This document shows positions 6,189 to 13,863 of a stretch of 64,000 nucleotides of DNA, one piece after another. The DNA is taken from assembly GCF_014649955.1 (NCBI RefSeq), contig NZ_BMUA01000005.1, positions 62,001-126,000 on the forward strand, read 5' to 3'. The notes under the pieces are model-generated. The model searched no databases, was not told the origin of the DNA, and saw only the letters and a program-made list of their open reading frames with translations. This DNA comes from Streptomyces violascens (lineage in GTDB: Bacteria; Actinomycetota; Actinomycetes; Streptomycetales; Streptomycetaceae). Each line of letters begins with the position of its first letter. Positions within the stretch are counted from its first letter, which is position 1. A program made the translations under genes and the position numbers.

Positions 6189-8984
6189 GTGGACACCACC
6201 CTGGCCATCCCCGACCTCGCCGACGCGACCGAGCTCGCCTGCGACGTGCTGGTCATCGGCGGCGGCACCGCCGGGACCATGGCCGCGCTCACCGCCGCCG
6301 GCCGTGGCGCGAACGTCCTGCTCCTGGAGAAGGCGCACGTGCGGCACTCCGGCGCCCTCGCCATGGGCATGGACGGCGTCAACAACGCGATCATCCCGGG
6401 CCGTGCCGAACCCGACGACTACGTCGCCGAGATCACCCGCGCCAATGACGGCGTCGTCGACCAGTCCACCGTGCGCCAGACCGCGACCCGGGGCTTCGAC
6501 ATGGTCAAGCGCCTGGAGTCGTACGGAGTGAAGTTCGAGAAGGACGAGCACGGCGAGTACGCCGTCCGCCAGGTGCACCGCTCCGGCTCCTATGTGCTGC
6601 CCATGCCGGAGGGCAAGGACGTCAAGAAGGTCCTGTACCGGCAGCTGCGGCGCCGCGAGATGAGGGAGCGGATCCGCATCGAGAACCGGGTGATGCCGGT
6701 TCGCGTGCTCACCTCCGACGGACGGGCCGTGGGCGCGGCCGGATTCAACACGCGCACCGGGGAGTTCGTGGTCGTCCGCGCGGGCGCCGTCATCCTGGCC
6801 ACCGGCCCCTGCGGCCGCCTCGGCCTGCCCGCCTCCGGCTACCTCTACGGGACGTACGAGAACCCCACCAACGCGGGCGACGGCTACGCCATGGCCTACC
6901 ACGCGGGCGCCGCGCTCACCGGCATCGAGTGCTTCCAGATCAACCCGCTGATCAAGGACTACAACGGCCCGGCCTGCGCGTACGTCGCCAATCCCTTCGG
7001 CGGCTACCAGGTGAACCGGCACGGCGAACGGTTCGTCGAGTCGGACTACTGGTCGGGGCAGATGATGGCCGAGTTCGCCGCCGAACTCGCCTCCGACCGG
7101 GCCCCGGTGTACCTCAAGCTCAGCCATCTGCCCGAGGAGACCATCGGCGCCGTCGAGTCGATCCTGCACACCACCGAGCGACCCACCCGTGGCACCTTCC
7201 ACGAGGGCCGCGGCCACGACTACCGCACCCACGACATCGAGATGCACATCTCGGAGATCGGCCTGTGCGGCGGGCACTCCGCGTCCGGGGTACGCGTCGA
7301 CGCCCACGCCCGCACCACGGTGCCCCGCCTGTACGCGGCCGGCGACCTGGCCTGCGTACCGCACAACTACATGATCGGCGCGTTCGTCTTCGGGGACCTG
7401 GCGGGGGAGGACGCGTCCCAATTTCCCTGCTTTGAAGGGGAGTTGCCGGCCGACCAGCTCGCCGCCGCCCACGAACTGATCTACCGGCCGCTGCGTAACC
7501 CGGACGGGCCGCCGCAGCCTCAGGTGGAGTACAAACTGCGGAGGTTCGTCAACGACTACGTGGCGCCGCCGAAGACGGGCGCGAAGCTGTCGCTGGCCGT
7601 GGAGGCGTTCGAGCGCATGCGGGTCGAGATCGAGGGGATGGGCGCGCGCACCCCGCACGAGCTGATGCGCTGCGCCGAGGTGTCCTTCATCCGGGACTGC
7701 GCCGAGATGGCGGCCCGATCGTCGCTGGCCCGGACGGAGTCCCGCTGGGGCCTGTACCACGAGCGGCTCGACCATCCGGAGCAGGACGACGCGTCCTGGC
7801 TGCATCATTTGGACCTGCGCAAGTCCCCCTCCGGGGCCATGGAGTTCACGGCGCGGCCCGTCGAGCCGTATGTGGTCCCGGTGCCGGAGTTCACGCCGGT
7901 CGCGGGGCCTGAGCGGGCGCTGGGGGAGGCGGTGCTGGTGCCGGTGGCGACGGCGGGGCGGCGTGAGACGGCCCCGGCTGCGCGTGGGGCGGGCGTCATC
8001 TCCGCCGGCCTGGACGTCTCCGCCTCCGTCACGGCGGAGCCGAGTGACGCCGCGCGTCCGGGCCACCCCGGTACTGAGACCGCCCAGGATCCCGTCGTCG
8101 TCTCCGCCCCCAGCGCGTCCCTCCTGCGCCTGCTGGCCCTGGCCGAGGAGTCCCCCGACTTGGAGGCGCTGCGCCCCTACCTCGCCGACCCCGACCCGGC
8201 GGTCCGCACGGCCGCCGTCACCGCGCTCGGCGAGACCGTGCCGTCCGGGGCCGGGCCCGTACTCGCGGACCGTCTGCGGGACGGCGCGCCGCAGGTGCGA
8301 GCCGCCGCAGCGGCGGCCCTGCGTGAACTGGTCGAAGTGCTGCCCGCGGAGGCCGAGTTGGGAACTGCGCTGCGGGAGGCGCTCGGCGTGCGGGACCCGG
8401 CCGTCCGAACCGCGGCCCTCGAAGTGCTGCGGGCGCTGCGCCTGGCGGAAGCCCCGGTGTACGCGGCTGCGCTCGCCGACGCCGACCTGGAGGTCCGCAT
8501 CCACGCCGTGCGGGGCCTGGTCGCGGTGGACGCGGTCGAGGAACTGGCGGCGGCGGCCGCCGACCCCGCGAGGGAGGTACGGGTCGCGGTGGCCCGGGGT
8601 ATCGCGGCCGTGCACGCCCCGGTACCGGAGCCGCTGGGTCCCCTCCTCGCCGACCCCGACCCGCTGGTCAGAGGGGCCGCTCTGGCAGCGCTCGCGGCGA
8701 CCGGCTGCCCGCCCGCGTACGCCGAACGGGCCGCGACCGCGCTGAGCGATCCGGCCTGGCAGGCCCGGGCCGGAGCCGCGGCGGCCCTCAAGGCGGCGGC
8801 ACCGGCCGAGGCCGTCCCGGCGCTCGCGAAGGCCCTGGCCGACCCCAACGCGGACGTCCGCAAGGCCGCGGTCCTGTCGCTGCTGGCCCATCGCGCACAC
8901 CCCGATGCGCAGAGCGCGCTGGCCACGGCCACGAGAGACCCGGACGCGGACGTCCGCGCCTACGCGGCCCGGGCGGCGGGGTGA
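6189..8984 (+). CDS. AprA/fumarate reductase-like flavoprotein fused to HEAT repeats
   Basis: This 931-residue protein starts at GTG 6189, which follows GAAAGG. Residues 10-45 form the FAD dinucleotide fold (VLVIGGGTAGTMAAL ... LLLEKAHVRHSG); the FAD_binding_2 domain runs to about residue 420 with HISEIGLCGGHSASG and LYAAGDLACVPHNYM, the second being the usual FAD-contact phrase. A helical C-terminal flavoprotein domain reaches about residue 580. After a proline- and alanine-rich linker, residues 640-931 hold roughly nine HEAT-type repeats of about 31 residues (recurrent DPDPAVRTAAVTAL, DPAREVRVAVARGI, DPNADVRKAAVLSL). The catalytic part resembles adenylylsulfate reductase alpha and succinate/fumarate reductase flavoproteins; the repeats suggest a docking surface. 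With the ferredoxin at 3022 and the sulfonate-type importer it probably oxidises or reduces an imported, perhaps sulfur-containing, substrate. The HEAT fusion is unusual. Confidence 0.88.
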   Translation: MDTTLAIPDLADATELACDVLVIGGGTAGTMAALTAAGRGANVLLLEKAHVRHSGALAMGMDGVNNAIIPGRAEPDDYVAEITRANDGVVDQSTVRQTATRGFDMVKRLESYGVKFEKDEHGEYAVRQVHRSGSYVLPMPEGKDVKKVLYRQLRRREMRERIRIENRVMPVRVLTSDGRAVGAAGFNTRTGEFVVVRAGAVILATGPCGRLGLPASGYLYGTYENPTNAGDGYAMAYHAGAALTGIECFQINPLIKDYNGPACAYVANPFGGYQVNRHGERFVESDYWSGQMMAEFAAELASDRAPVYLKLSHLPEETIGAVESILHTTERPTRGTFHEGRGHDYRTHDIEMHISEIGLCGGHSASGVRVDAHARTTVPRLYAAGDLACVPHNYMIGAFVFGDLAGEDASQFPCFEGELPADQLAAAHELIYRPLRNPDGPPQPQVEYKLRRFVNDYVAPPKTGAKLSLAVEAFERMRVEIEGMGARTPHELMRCAEVSFIRDCAEMAARSSLARTESRWGLYHERLDHPEQDDASWLHHLDLRKSPSGAMEFTARPVEPYVVPVPEFTPVAGPERALGEAVLVPVATAGRRETAPAARGAGVISAGLDVSASVTAEPSDAARPGHPGTETAQDPVVVSAPSASLLRLLALAEESPDLEALRPYLADPDPAVRTAAVTALGETVPSGAGPVLADRLRDGAPQVRAAAAAALRELVEVLPAEAELGTALREALGVRDPAVRTAALEVLRALRLAEAPVYAAALADADLEVRIHAVRGLVAVDAVEELAAAAADPAREVRVAVARGIAAVHAPVPEPLGPLLADPDPLVRGAALAALAATGCPPAYAERAATALSDPAWQARAGAAAALKAAAPAEAVPALAKALADPNADVRKAAVLSLLAHRAHPDAQSALATATRDPDADVRAYAARAAG

Positions 8985-9057
8985 CCCGCCGGGACTACGA
9001 GGGAGCGATCAGGAAGTGATCAGGGAGTGATCCTGGACGAGCCCACCTGGCCGACGG

Positions 9058-9231
9058 TCACCAGTCCCCGTAGTCCTCGACCGGGTCGGCGACGAGGGAG
9101 TGCAGCGCGTCGGCCCGGTGTCGGTCCTCGGGCTGGTCGCGCAGGGCCTCGTCGATGGCCGCGGCCGGGCCGGGGGCGGCCGGGCTCCGGTCCCTCACCT
9201 CGTCGAGCGGCGGCGTGGTGACCAGGTCGAG
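9058..9231 (-). pseudogene. 5'-truncated gene remnant
   Basis: Reading leftward to a TGA at 9058, about 58 codons show strong Streptomyces third-position bias and end in SLVADPVEDYGDW. Upstream of about 9231 the bias vanishes abruptly and no credible start with a ribosome site is present; the nearest in-frame ATG is at 9336 in non-biased sequence. The best reading is the surviving 3' end of a small gene whose beginning has been lost. The family is not recognised. The rest of the 8985-9544 interval holds short direct repeats of GATCAGG near 9009-9030 and nothing else I can identify. Confidence 0.4.
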
Positions 9232-9544
9232 GCATGGGGTGAGCAGCCCCCTGGTTGCAGTCAGCCGTGGCTGTGGGACACGCCCGATCTGTCCTGCCTG
9301 TCCTGGTGCTGCCGGCCGAGCGTGATCCTGGTGCACCGGCGACGCCGAGCAGCCGGGGCCGCAGGGGGGCGTACCGGATGGTGCCCATCGCTGGACCCCC
9401 GCGCCGGCGCGACCCGGCGTCCCATTCGACCTCTACCTCTACCTATGCCCGTACATCGCGGCGAAGTCGTGGACCCGGTGCCGATTACATCCGGAGGGCC
9501 ACAGAGCATACTGGTCGGGCCCCGATCACCTACAGAACGACTCC

Positions 9545-10696
9545 ATGGCCAAGAACAGCACCTCCTCGACCACCGTCCCCGACACCGCGTGGCTGGGGCG
9601 CGGGCGCCACCTCGGGCCCGAGCCCGAGCGGGACGTCCGGCGCAACCTGATCGCCCTCAAGGCGGCCGGCGTGCTGGACGACTTCCTGGACCTCGAACCC
9701 GTCGAGGCGGCCCGCTCCACCCCCCTGTACCCGCGGGACGAGGCCGCCGACCCCGGTCCCTCGGCCCGCCGTCTCTTCGAGGCCCGCTGGCGCGTGGCCG
9801 ACGACGTCACCGTGCGCGCCCAGCTGGTCACGTACGAACCCGAGGGTCGCCGCAAGGGAGACGAGGGCGTCACCTGGATCCTGGCCGCCGAGGCGGAACG
9901 GGCGTGGGACGTGAACTGGCCCTCGCCCGCCACCATGTTCTGGCCGGACAGCGACCGGATCGACTGGGACCACGACACCCTGCCGGGCCTGCGGCTGCGG
10001 ACCACGAACCACCTGCCGAAGGACGACGACGAACTGCGCCACCTGCTGCGGGACTGCACCCGGCAGAGCTGGTTCATCCACGTCGTGGTGCACGAGGCCA
10101 TGACGCCGGACGCGATGGGCCAGCGTCCGGTCTCGACGTTCCTGCCGCCGAGCCTGCGGCACCGGGTGGTCGAGCACCGGGGCACGCCCGAGCAGGCGCA
10201 GATCGCCGACTTCGCGATGAAGCGGGAGCTGGGCGTGCGCATGCCGCGCGGCGGCGCCGTCGTCCTGCCCACGGCGCCCCCGAGCCCGTGGTACGACGCC
10301 GATCGCTACACCGTGCGCACCGTGTTCCTCGACGGCTCGGAGCCGACCGAACTCCTCGACAGGATCAGGGAGTTCGCCGCCCTTCCGCAGCCCATGCCCG
10401 CCGACGCGGAGCCCGCGCTCAGGCGGCTGCGCCTCGGCTGGCATCTGCTCACCCCGGACGAGGAGCTGGCCCACGCCCAGGCCATGGTCGCCAAGTACGC
10501 CGAGGCGCTGGACGTCATGACCAACTCCCGCGACCTGTACCGGGAGGCCGCCGAGGCGGCACATGCCGCGCTCGCCGAGGCCACCGGCGGCGACGGTGTG
10601 CCCCGGCTGCCCGGGCCGAGGCCGGTCAAGGCGGACGCATCGCCGCTCGGCGCCATCACCAAGGCGCTCGGCCGCTTCCGGGGGCCGAACAAGTAG
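9545..10696 (+). CDS. Conserved hypothetical protein
   Basis: This 383-residue soluble protein has no signal peptide or membrane segment and excellent codon bias, so the gene is real, but I do not recognise the family. Notable features are a tryptophan/aspartate-rich centre (NWPSPATMFWPDSDRIDWDHD, about residues 120-140), a helical region near 290-350, and a basic proline/glycine-rich tail. ATG 9545 follows only a weak purine stretch (GAACGA). It stands alone: a gene remnant lies on its left and a convergent methyltransferase about 260 bases to its right. No transferable function can be given. Confidence 0.75.
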   Translation: MAKNSTSSTTVPDTAWLGRGRHLGPEPERDVRRNLIALKAAGVLDDFLDLEPVEAARSTPLYPRDEAADPGPSARRLFEARWRVADDVTVRAQLVTYEPEGRRKGDEGVTWILAAEAERAWDVNWPSPATMFWPDSDRIDWDHDTLPGLRLRTTNHLPKDDDELRHLLRDCTRQSWFIHVVVHEAMTPDAMGQRPVSTFLPPSLRHRVVEHRGTPEQAQIADFAMKRELGVRMPRGGAVVLPTAPPSPWYDADRYTVRTVFLDGSEPTELLDRIREFAALPQPMPADAEPALRRLRLGWHLLTPDEELAHAQAMVAKYAEALDVMTNSRDLYREAAEAAHAALAEATGGDGVPRLPGPRPVKADASPLGAITKALGRFRGPNK

Positions 10697-10954
10697 CGAG
10701 CTTCGGCGCGCTCCTTTCGTCGGCCTGCTGGCGTCAACTCCAGTGGCCCACAAGCCGGTTGAGGGAGACGGCGGGTGTGTGCCGCGCCCGCGCGCGATCC
10801 GGGCCCGGTCCTTCGGCGAGCGCAGCCTGCCCCTCCCCGCCCCGCACGTTTCCGGCCAGCGACGGCGCCGCATGGAACCGTTCCGCGGGATTGCCGTCGG
10901 GCGGTGCGTGAGGGTGCGGGGCGGGCCCGGGAGGCAGGAGTCATCTCGCTGTGC

Positions 10955-11731
10955 CTACGGTGTGGCGCGCACGATCACGAGCGAGCCTTCATACGTCGCC
11001 TGACGGCGCAGGTGGCCGAACTCCTCGTCCCACGCGCCGGATTCGAGATCGCGGCGCAACTCGGTGTCGAAGCGCTCACGGACCCCGTCGTCGACGAAGC
11101 TCCAGGCGGAGCAGGCCTGACGGGCTGCCGGGTCGAGGAGATACTCCGGACGCCCGAAGTACGCCTCGTTGAACCCGTCGGTGCAGTCCAGCGGGATGGG
11201 GACGGTCTGGACGGTTCCGGTGTCGCCGAGCGCGGCCGACAGTGTCTCGACGCCGGGGTAGCGGCGGGCCTCGGTGTCGAGGACCTCGGGCGCGTACCGG
11301 TACAGCCAGAAGTCCCGTACGAGCGCGGGGTCGCAGGTCAGGATGACCACGGGCCCCCGGGTCACGCGCCGCATCTCGCGCAGTCCTGCCCGTACGTCGG
11401 ACCATTGGTGCACGCTGAACAGCGTCATCGCGGCATCGAACTCGCCGTCCACGAAAGGGAGTTCCTCGGCGACGGCATCGATGGCGCGGGCGAGCCGGGC
11501 CGGTCGTTGGGCGCGCATCGACTCCGAGGGCTCGACCGCCGTCACGGCCTGTGCCGCGTTCTCGTACGACCCCGCGCCCGCGCCGACGTTGAGAACCGAC
11601 TCGGCGCCGCCCAGGGCTTCGGCGATGAAGCGGGCGATCCGCTCGTCCGGGCGGCGATAGGAGGAGTAACCGGCGCCGATCGAGCCGTAGTCGACGTCGC
11701 CGGCGCTGCCGTCCTGGGTGCGTGTGGTCAT
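10955..11731 (-). CDS. Class I SAM-dependent methyltransferase
   Basis: This 258-residue cytoplasmic enzyme has the class I Rossmann methyltransferase pattern: motif I VLNVGAGAGSYE (about residues 45-56), an acidic residue at the end of strand 2 in VTAVEPSESM, and the post-motif phrase FDAAMTLFSVHQWSD. It resembles the UbiE/MenG-like small-molecule group. ATG 11731 has GAGGTAGG upstream; longer in-frame starts lack a ribosome site. The substrate cannot be told. It is followed upstream by a second methyltransferase gene on the same strand, separated by a pdxH-like remnant. The 258 bases between its stop and the gene ending at 10696 contain no recognised feature. Confidence 0.85.
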   Translation of the reverse strand: MTTRTQDGSAGDVDYGSIGAGYSSYRRPDERIARFIAEALGGAESVLNVGAGAGSYENAAQAVTAVEPSESMRAQRPARLARAIDAVAEELPFVDGEFDAAMTLFSVHQWSDVRAGLREMRRVTRGPVVILTCDPALVRDFWLYRYAPEVLDTEARRYPGVETLSAALGDTGTVQTVPIPLDCTDGFNEAYFGRPEYLLDPAARQACSAWSFVDDGVRERFDTELRRDLESGAWDEEFGHLRRQATYEGSLVIVRATP

Positions 11732-11842
11732 GGAATACCTACCTCGCTTCGTGAGCAGGGTCAAGCAGGAATGAGAGAGGGGATCTCGCGTGCCCATCGG
11801 TTGTGCCGGTCGGGAGCGGGAGACGGGTGGGGCCTGCGGTAC

Positions 11843-11986
11843 TTACTGCGCCTGCGAACAGAGTTGGAATCGCTCCCAACCATTGTCGGTCCGCTCGTAG
11901 CGCAGCCGGGTGTGGACGCGGCTCTTGGCCGCCTGCCAGAACTTCACCTCTGCCGGGGGGAGGGTGTAGAGCGTCCGCCCGGTTGC
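11843..11986 (-). pseudogene. C-terminal remnant of a PdxH-like pyridoxal 5'-phosphate synthase
   Basis: Reading leftward to the TAA at 11843, 45 or so codons encode RTLYTLPPAEVKFWQAAKSR followed by VHTRLRYERTDNGW. That is the usual C-terminal end of PNPOx-type pyridoxal phosphate synthases, where the final part binds the cofactor. Everything upstream is gone: the frame runs straight into the stop region of the methyltransferase ending at 11991. It is therefore a decayed 3' fragment and cannot make an active enzyme. The identification rests on recalled family similarity. Confidence 0.55.
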
Positions 11987-11990
11987 TCGG

Positions 11991-13139
11991 CTACCCGGCG
12001 AGGGTGGCGTGGGCCAGGAAGTGGCCGGGGGTGTCCTCGTACTCGTCCAGGTTCCAGCCGGTCGCCTCCAGGGCTTGGCGCAGGTTGTGCTCCGCGAGGA
12101 GGTCGCCGGGGTCGAGGGGACGGCCGTGCCGGGCCGCCCGTTCCGCGCGGCCCGAGGGGTGGAAGAGGAGGAGCACGCAGTCGGGCATGGCCACGCGAGC
12201 CCATTCGGTGAGGGCGGTGCGAGGGTCGGGGAGGTGATCGAGAAGCCCCGCCGAGAAGATCCCGTCCACGGAACGGCGGGGTACGGGGAGCCGGGTGCAG
12301 TCCGCCGCGAGCAGGTGTCCGTGCCGGGTGCGGCCGTGCCGGACGGCGGCCGTCAGCATGGCGGGTGTGACATCGATGCCGAGCACGTGGCCGTGAGCCC
12401 CGACCTGTTCCCGGAGTGCGGGCATGGCCCGTCCTGTGCCGCATCCGAGGTCCAACGCCGTCGCGCCGGGCCTCAGCCGCATGCGAAGGGCCGCGGCTTC
12501 ATAGGCCGGAGTCTGGTGGGCGAACCGTTCTTCCCAGGCGTCGGCCCGATGTGTGAAGAAGGCCCGGGTGGCAGTGTGTTCGGCCCGTGCTGCCACCAAC
12601 GAGGCGAAACGGAACAGGAGCTGATCCATCCAGGCCCCGTCCTTGTTGTCGTGTCCTCCGGCGAACCGCACTCCCCAGGCGCTGCTCCCGAGGCGGAATG
12701 CCTGGACCGGGTGAGCCTGGGCGGTGGCCAGGACGACGGCGCCGGGCGGGAGGGAGACCGGTGCGGGGTGCGGACACAGGTCCGCGGGCAGAGGTCCCGC
12801 GAAGAGCGGGTCGGCGCTCGCGGCCGGGGTCAGCTCCACCGCGGGCCCCATGGAGGCGGATTCCGTGGCGGTCACCTCGGCCAGCAGCTCGGCGCCGCTC
12901 CCCAGGGCCAGGACCGGCACCTGCGCGGCGAGCGCATCCCGCACCAGGGCCGGCCCGGTGGTGCCGGCGGGGCGAGGGGCGGCCAGGATGATCAGACCCT
13001 CGACGCCGCCGAGGTCGACGGGCGGAAGCTCGCCCCCGTCGAGCGGGACGGACCGGGCGGTGAGACCGGCGGCGCCGAGCGCCCCGCCCACCGCGGCCGG
13101 CACCCCTGCGGACGCCTGCTGTACGACGACCACGGTCAT
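11991..13139 (-). CDS. Fusion of a degenerate class I amidotransferase-like domain and a SAM-dependent methyltransferase
   Basis: This 382-residue protein starts at ATG 13139 with AAGGAG eight bases upstream. Residues 1-195 follow the class I glutamine amidotransferase fold (VEGLIILAAPRPAG, PVLALGSGAELLA, WGVRFAGGHDN). In true amidotransferases the second of these reads PVLGICLGxQLL and the third WGVQFHPE; here the nucleophilic cysteine aligns with glycine and the His/Glu pair is lost, so the domain should be inactive. Residues 225-382 form a class I methyltransferase with motif I ALDLGCGTGRAMPAL and VLGIDVTPAML. The dead domain may bind glutamine or act as a scaffold. The methyl acceptor is unknown. 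Downstream lie a pdxH remnant and another methyltransferase. Confidence 0.8.
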   Translation of the reverse strand: MTVVVVQQASAGVPAAVGGALGAAGLTARSVPLDGGELPPVDLGGVEGLIILAAPRPAGTTGPALVRDALAAQVPVLALGSGAELLAEVTATESASMGPAVELTPAASADPLFAGPLPADLCPHPAPVSLPPGAVVLATAQAHPVQAFRLGSSAWGVRFAGGHDNKDGAWMDQLLFRFASLVAARAEHTATRAFFTHRADAWEERFAHQTPAYEAAALRMRLRPGATALDLGCGTGRAMPALREQVGAHGHVLGIDVTPAMLTAAVRHGRTRHGHLLAADCTRLPVPRRSVDGIFSAGLLDHLPDPRTALTEWARVAMPDCVLLLFHPSGRAERAARHGRPLDPGDLLAEHNLRQALEATGWNLDEYEDTPGHFLAHATLAG

Positions 13140-13281
13140 CGCCCACTCCTTACATTCGAGCCCATCCGGCCACAGTGGCTGGCACCTACGCAAGGATGCG
13201 CCCATCCGGTCTGCATATGCCAGGGCATCTCCGGTGGTGAGATGTCGTGTCATGGGGCCGGGGCGGCGCCCCGGAATTCCT

Positions 13282-13326
13282 AGGAGGCCCCGTGCGCCGA
13301 ACCGCGAGCGGCGTACGAGGCCTCCT
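13282..13326 (+). promoter_or_regulatory. Hairpin that would hide a Shine-Dalgarno sequence
   Basis: AGGAGGCC at 13282-13289 is exactly complementary to GGCCTCCT at 13319-13326. The left arm is the only strong ribosome site in the interval and lies four bases before a GTG. Pairing would block initiation, which makes this a candidate switch or simply a chance hairpin in GC-rich DNA. Confidence 0.3.
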
Positions 13327-13387
13327 GCCGGTGTGTCCCCGTGGCGGCGAGAGCCACTCCTCCGCCCCGTCCCGGTACCGCAAGTGA
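13292..13387 (+). CDS. Candidate 31-residue small ORF
   Basis: GTG 13292 follows TAGGAGG and opens a frame of 31 codons ending in TGA at 13385-13387 (VRRTASGVRGLLPVC then a serine/arginine-rich tail). The strong ribosome site is the main argument for translation; codon bias is not decisive in so short a frame. It matches no leader peptide or toxin family I know. Upstream is the divergent methyltransferase fusion. The ribosome site can be sequestered by the hairpin at 13282-13326. The stretch 13388-13639 after it holds nothing I recognise. Confidence 0.3.
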   Translation: MRRTASGVRGLLPVCPRGGESHSSAPSRYRK

Positions 13388-13639
13388 ATCAAGGTGCGTA
13401 TCGGCGCGGCTACTGGATCAGCCCACAGAAACAGGCCCATGTGGCCGGTATGCGTACAGGCGATCATCCAAGAGGTGAACAGCGCGAAAGGGGTAGCACC
13501 TGCAAGGCCGAATGCCAGTTCCATCTAGCTGTTGCTGTTTCCGTTTCTGTTGCTCTTGATGCCCTCGTCGCGGAGGAAGAGGGAGGTGTTGTGTGGTGGC
13601 AGGTGGGCCCGTCCCTCCGGGGCAGCGTGTGGTGAAGGC

Positions 13640-13821
13640 GTGCCCGCCGCCGTCCTCCTGAACCTGGCGCCGCCCGGCCCGCGGGTCACCCACGTCATGG
13701 CGTGGGCCGAGTACGGCTACAACGCCAACCTGCGCCTCGGCGCGGCTTCTGGGAGGAGCGGGGCTATCACCTCGCCGACCCCTGGACCGAGCAGCGCCAC
13801 TCGTACCAGGAGGACGAGTAG
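13640..13821 (+). pseudogene. Frameshifted fragment of an unknown gene
   Basis: From GTG 13640 the frame has near-perfect Streptomyces codon use and reads VPAAVLLNLAPPGP ... AWAEYGYNANLRLG up to about 13742. The reading then continues with equally good bias in a different frame, GFWEERGYHLADPWTEQ ... QEDE, to a TAG at 13819-13821. A single frameshift near 13742 explains both halves. The product of about 60 residues is not recognised; it may be the end of a longer lost gene. A sequencing error is possible. Confidence 0.4.
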
Positions 13822-13863
13822 CGCTGCGGGTCTTCCCGGTCGTCAACTGCCAGGATATGAGAC

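Noticed and set aside
6054..8900. Very long open frame on the minus strand opposite the flavoprotein-HEAT gene
   Set aside because: The plus-strand gene has clear family motifs; the long antisense frame is the usual by-product of GC-rich codon bias and contains no recognisable domain.
8995..9040. Cluster of GATCAGG and GTGATC repeats after the HEAT gene
   Set aside because: The copies are short and irregular; they may form a weak terminator but do not support a defined element.
13186..13524. 112-codon minus-strand frame with a hydrophobic start
   Set aside because: Codon bias is poor throughout and a credible start with a ribosome site is missing.
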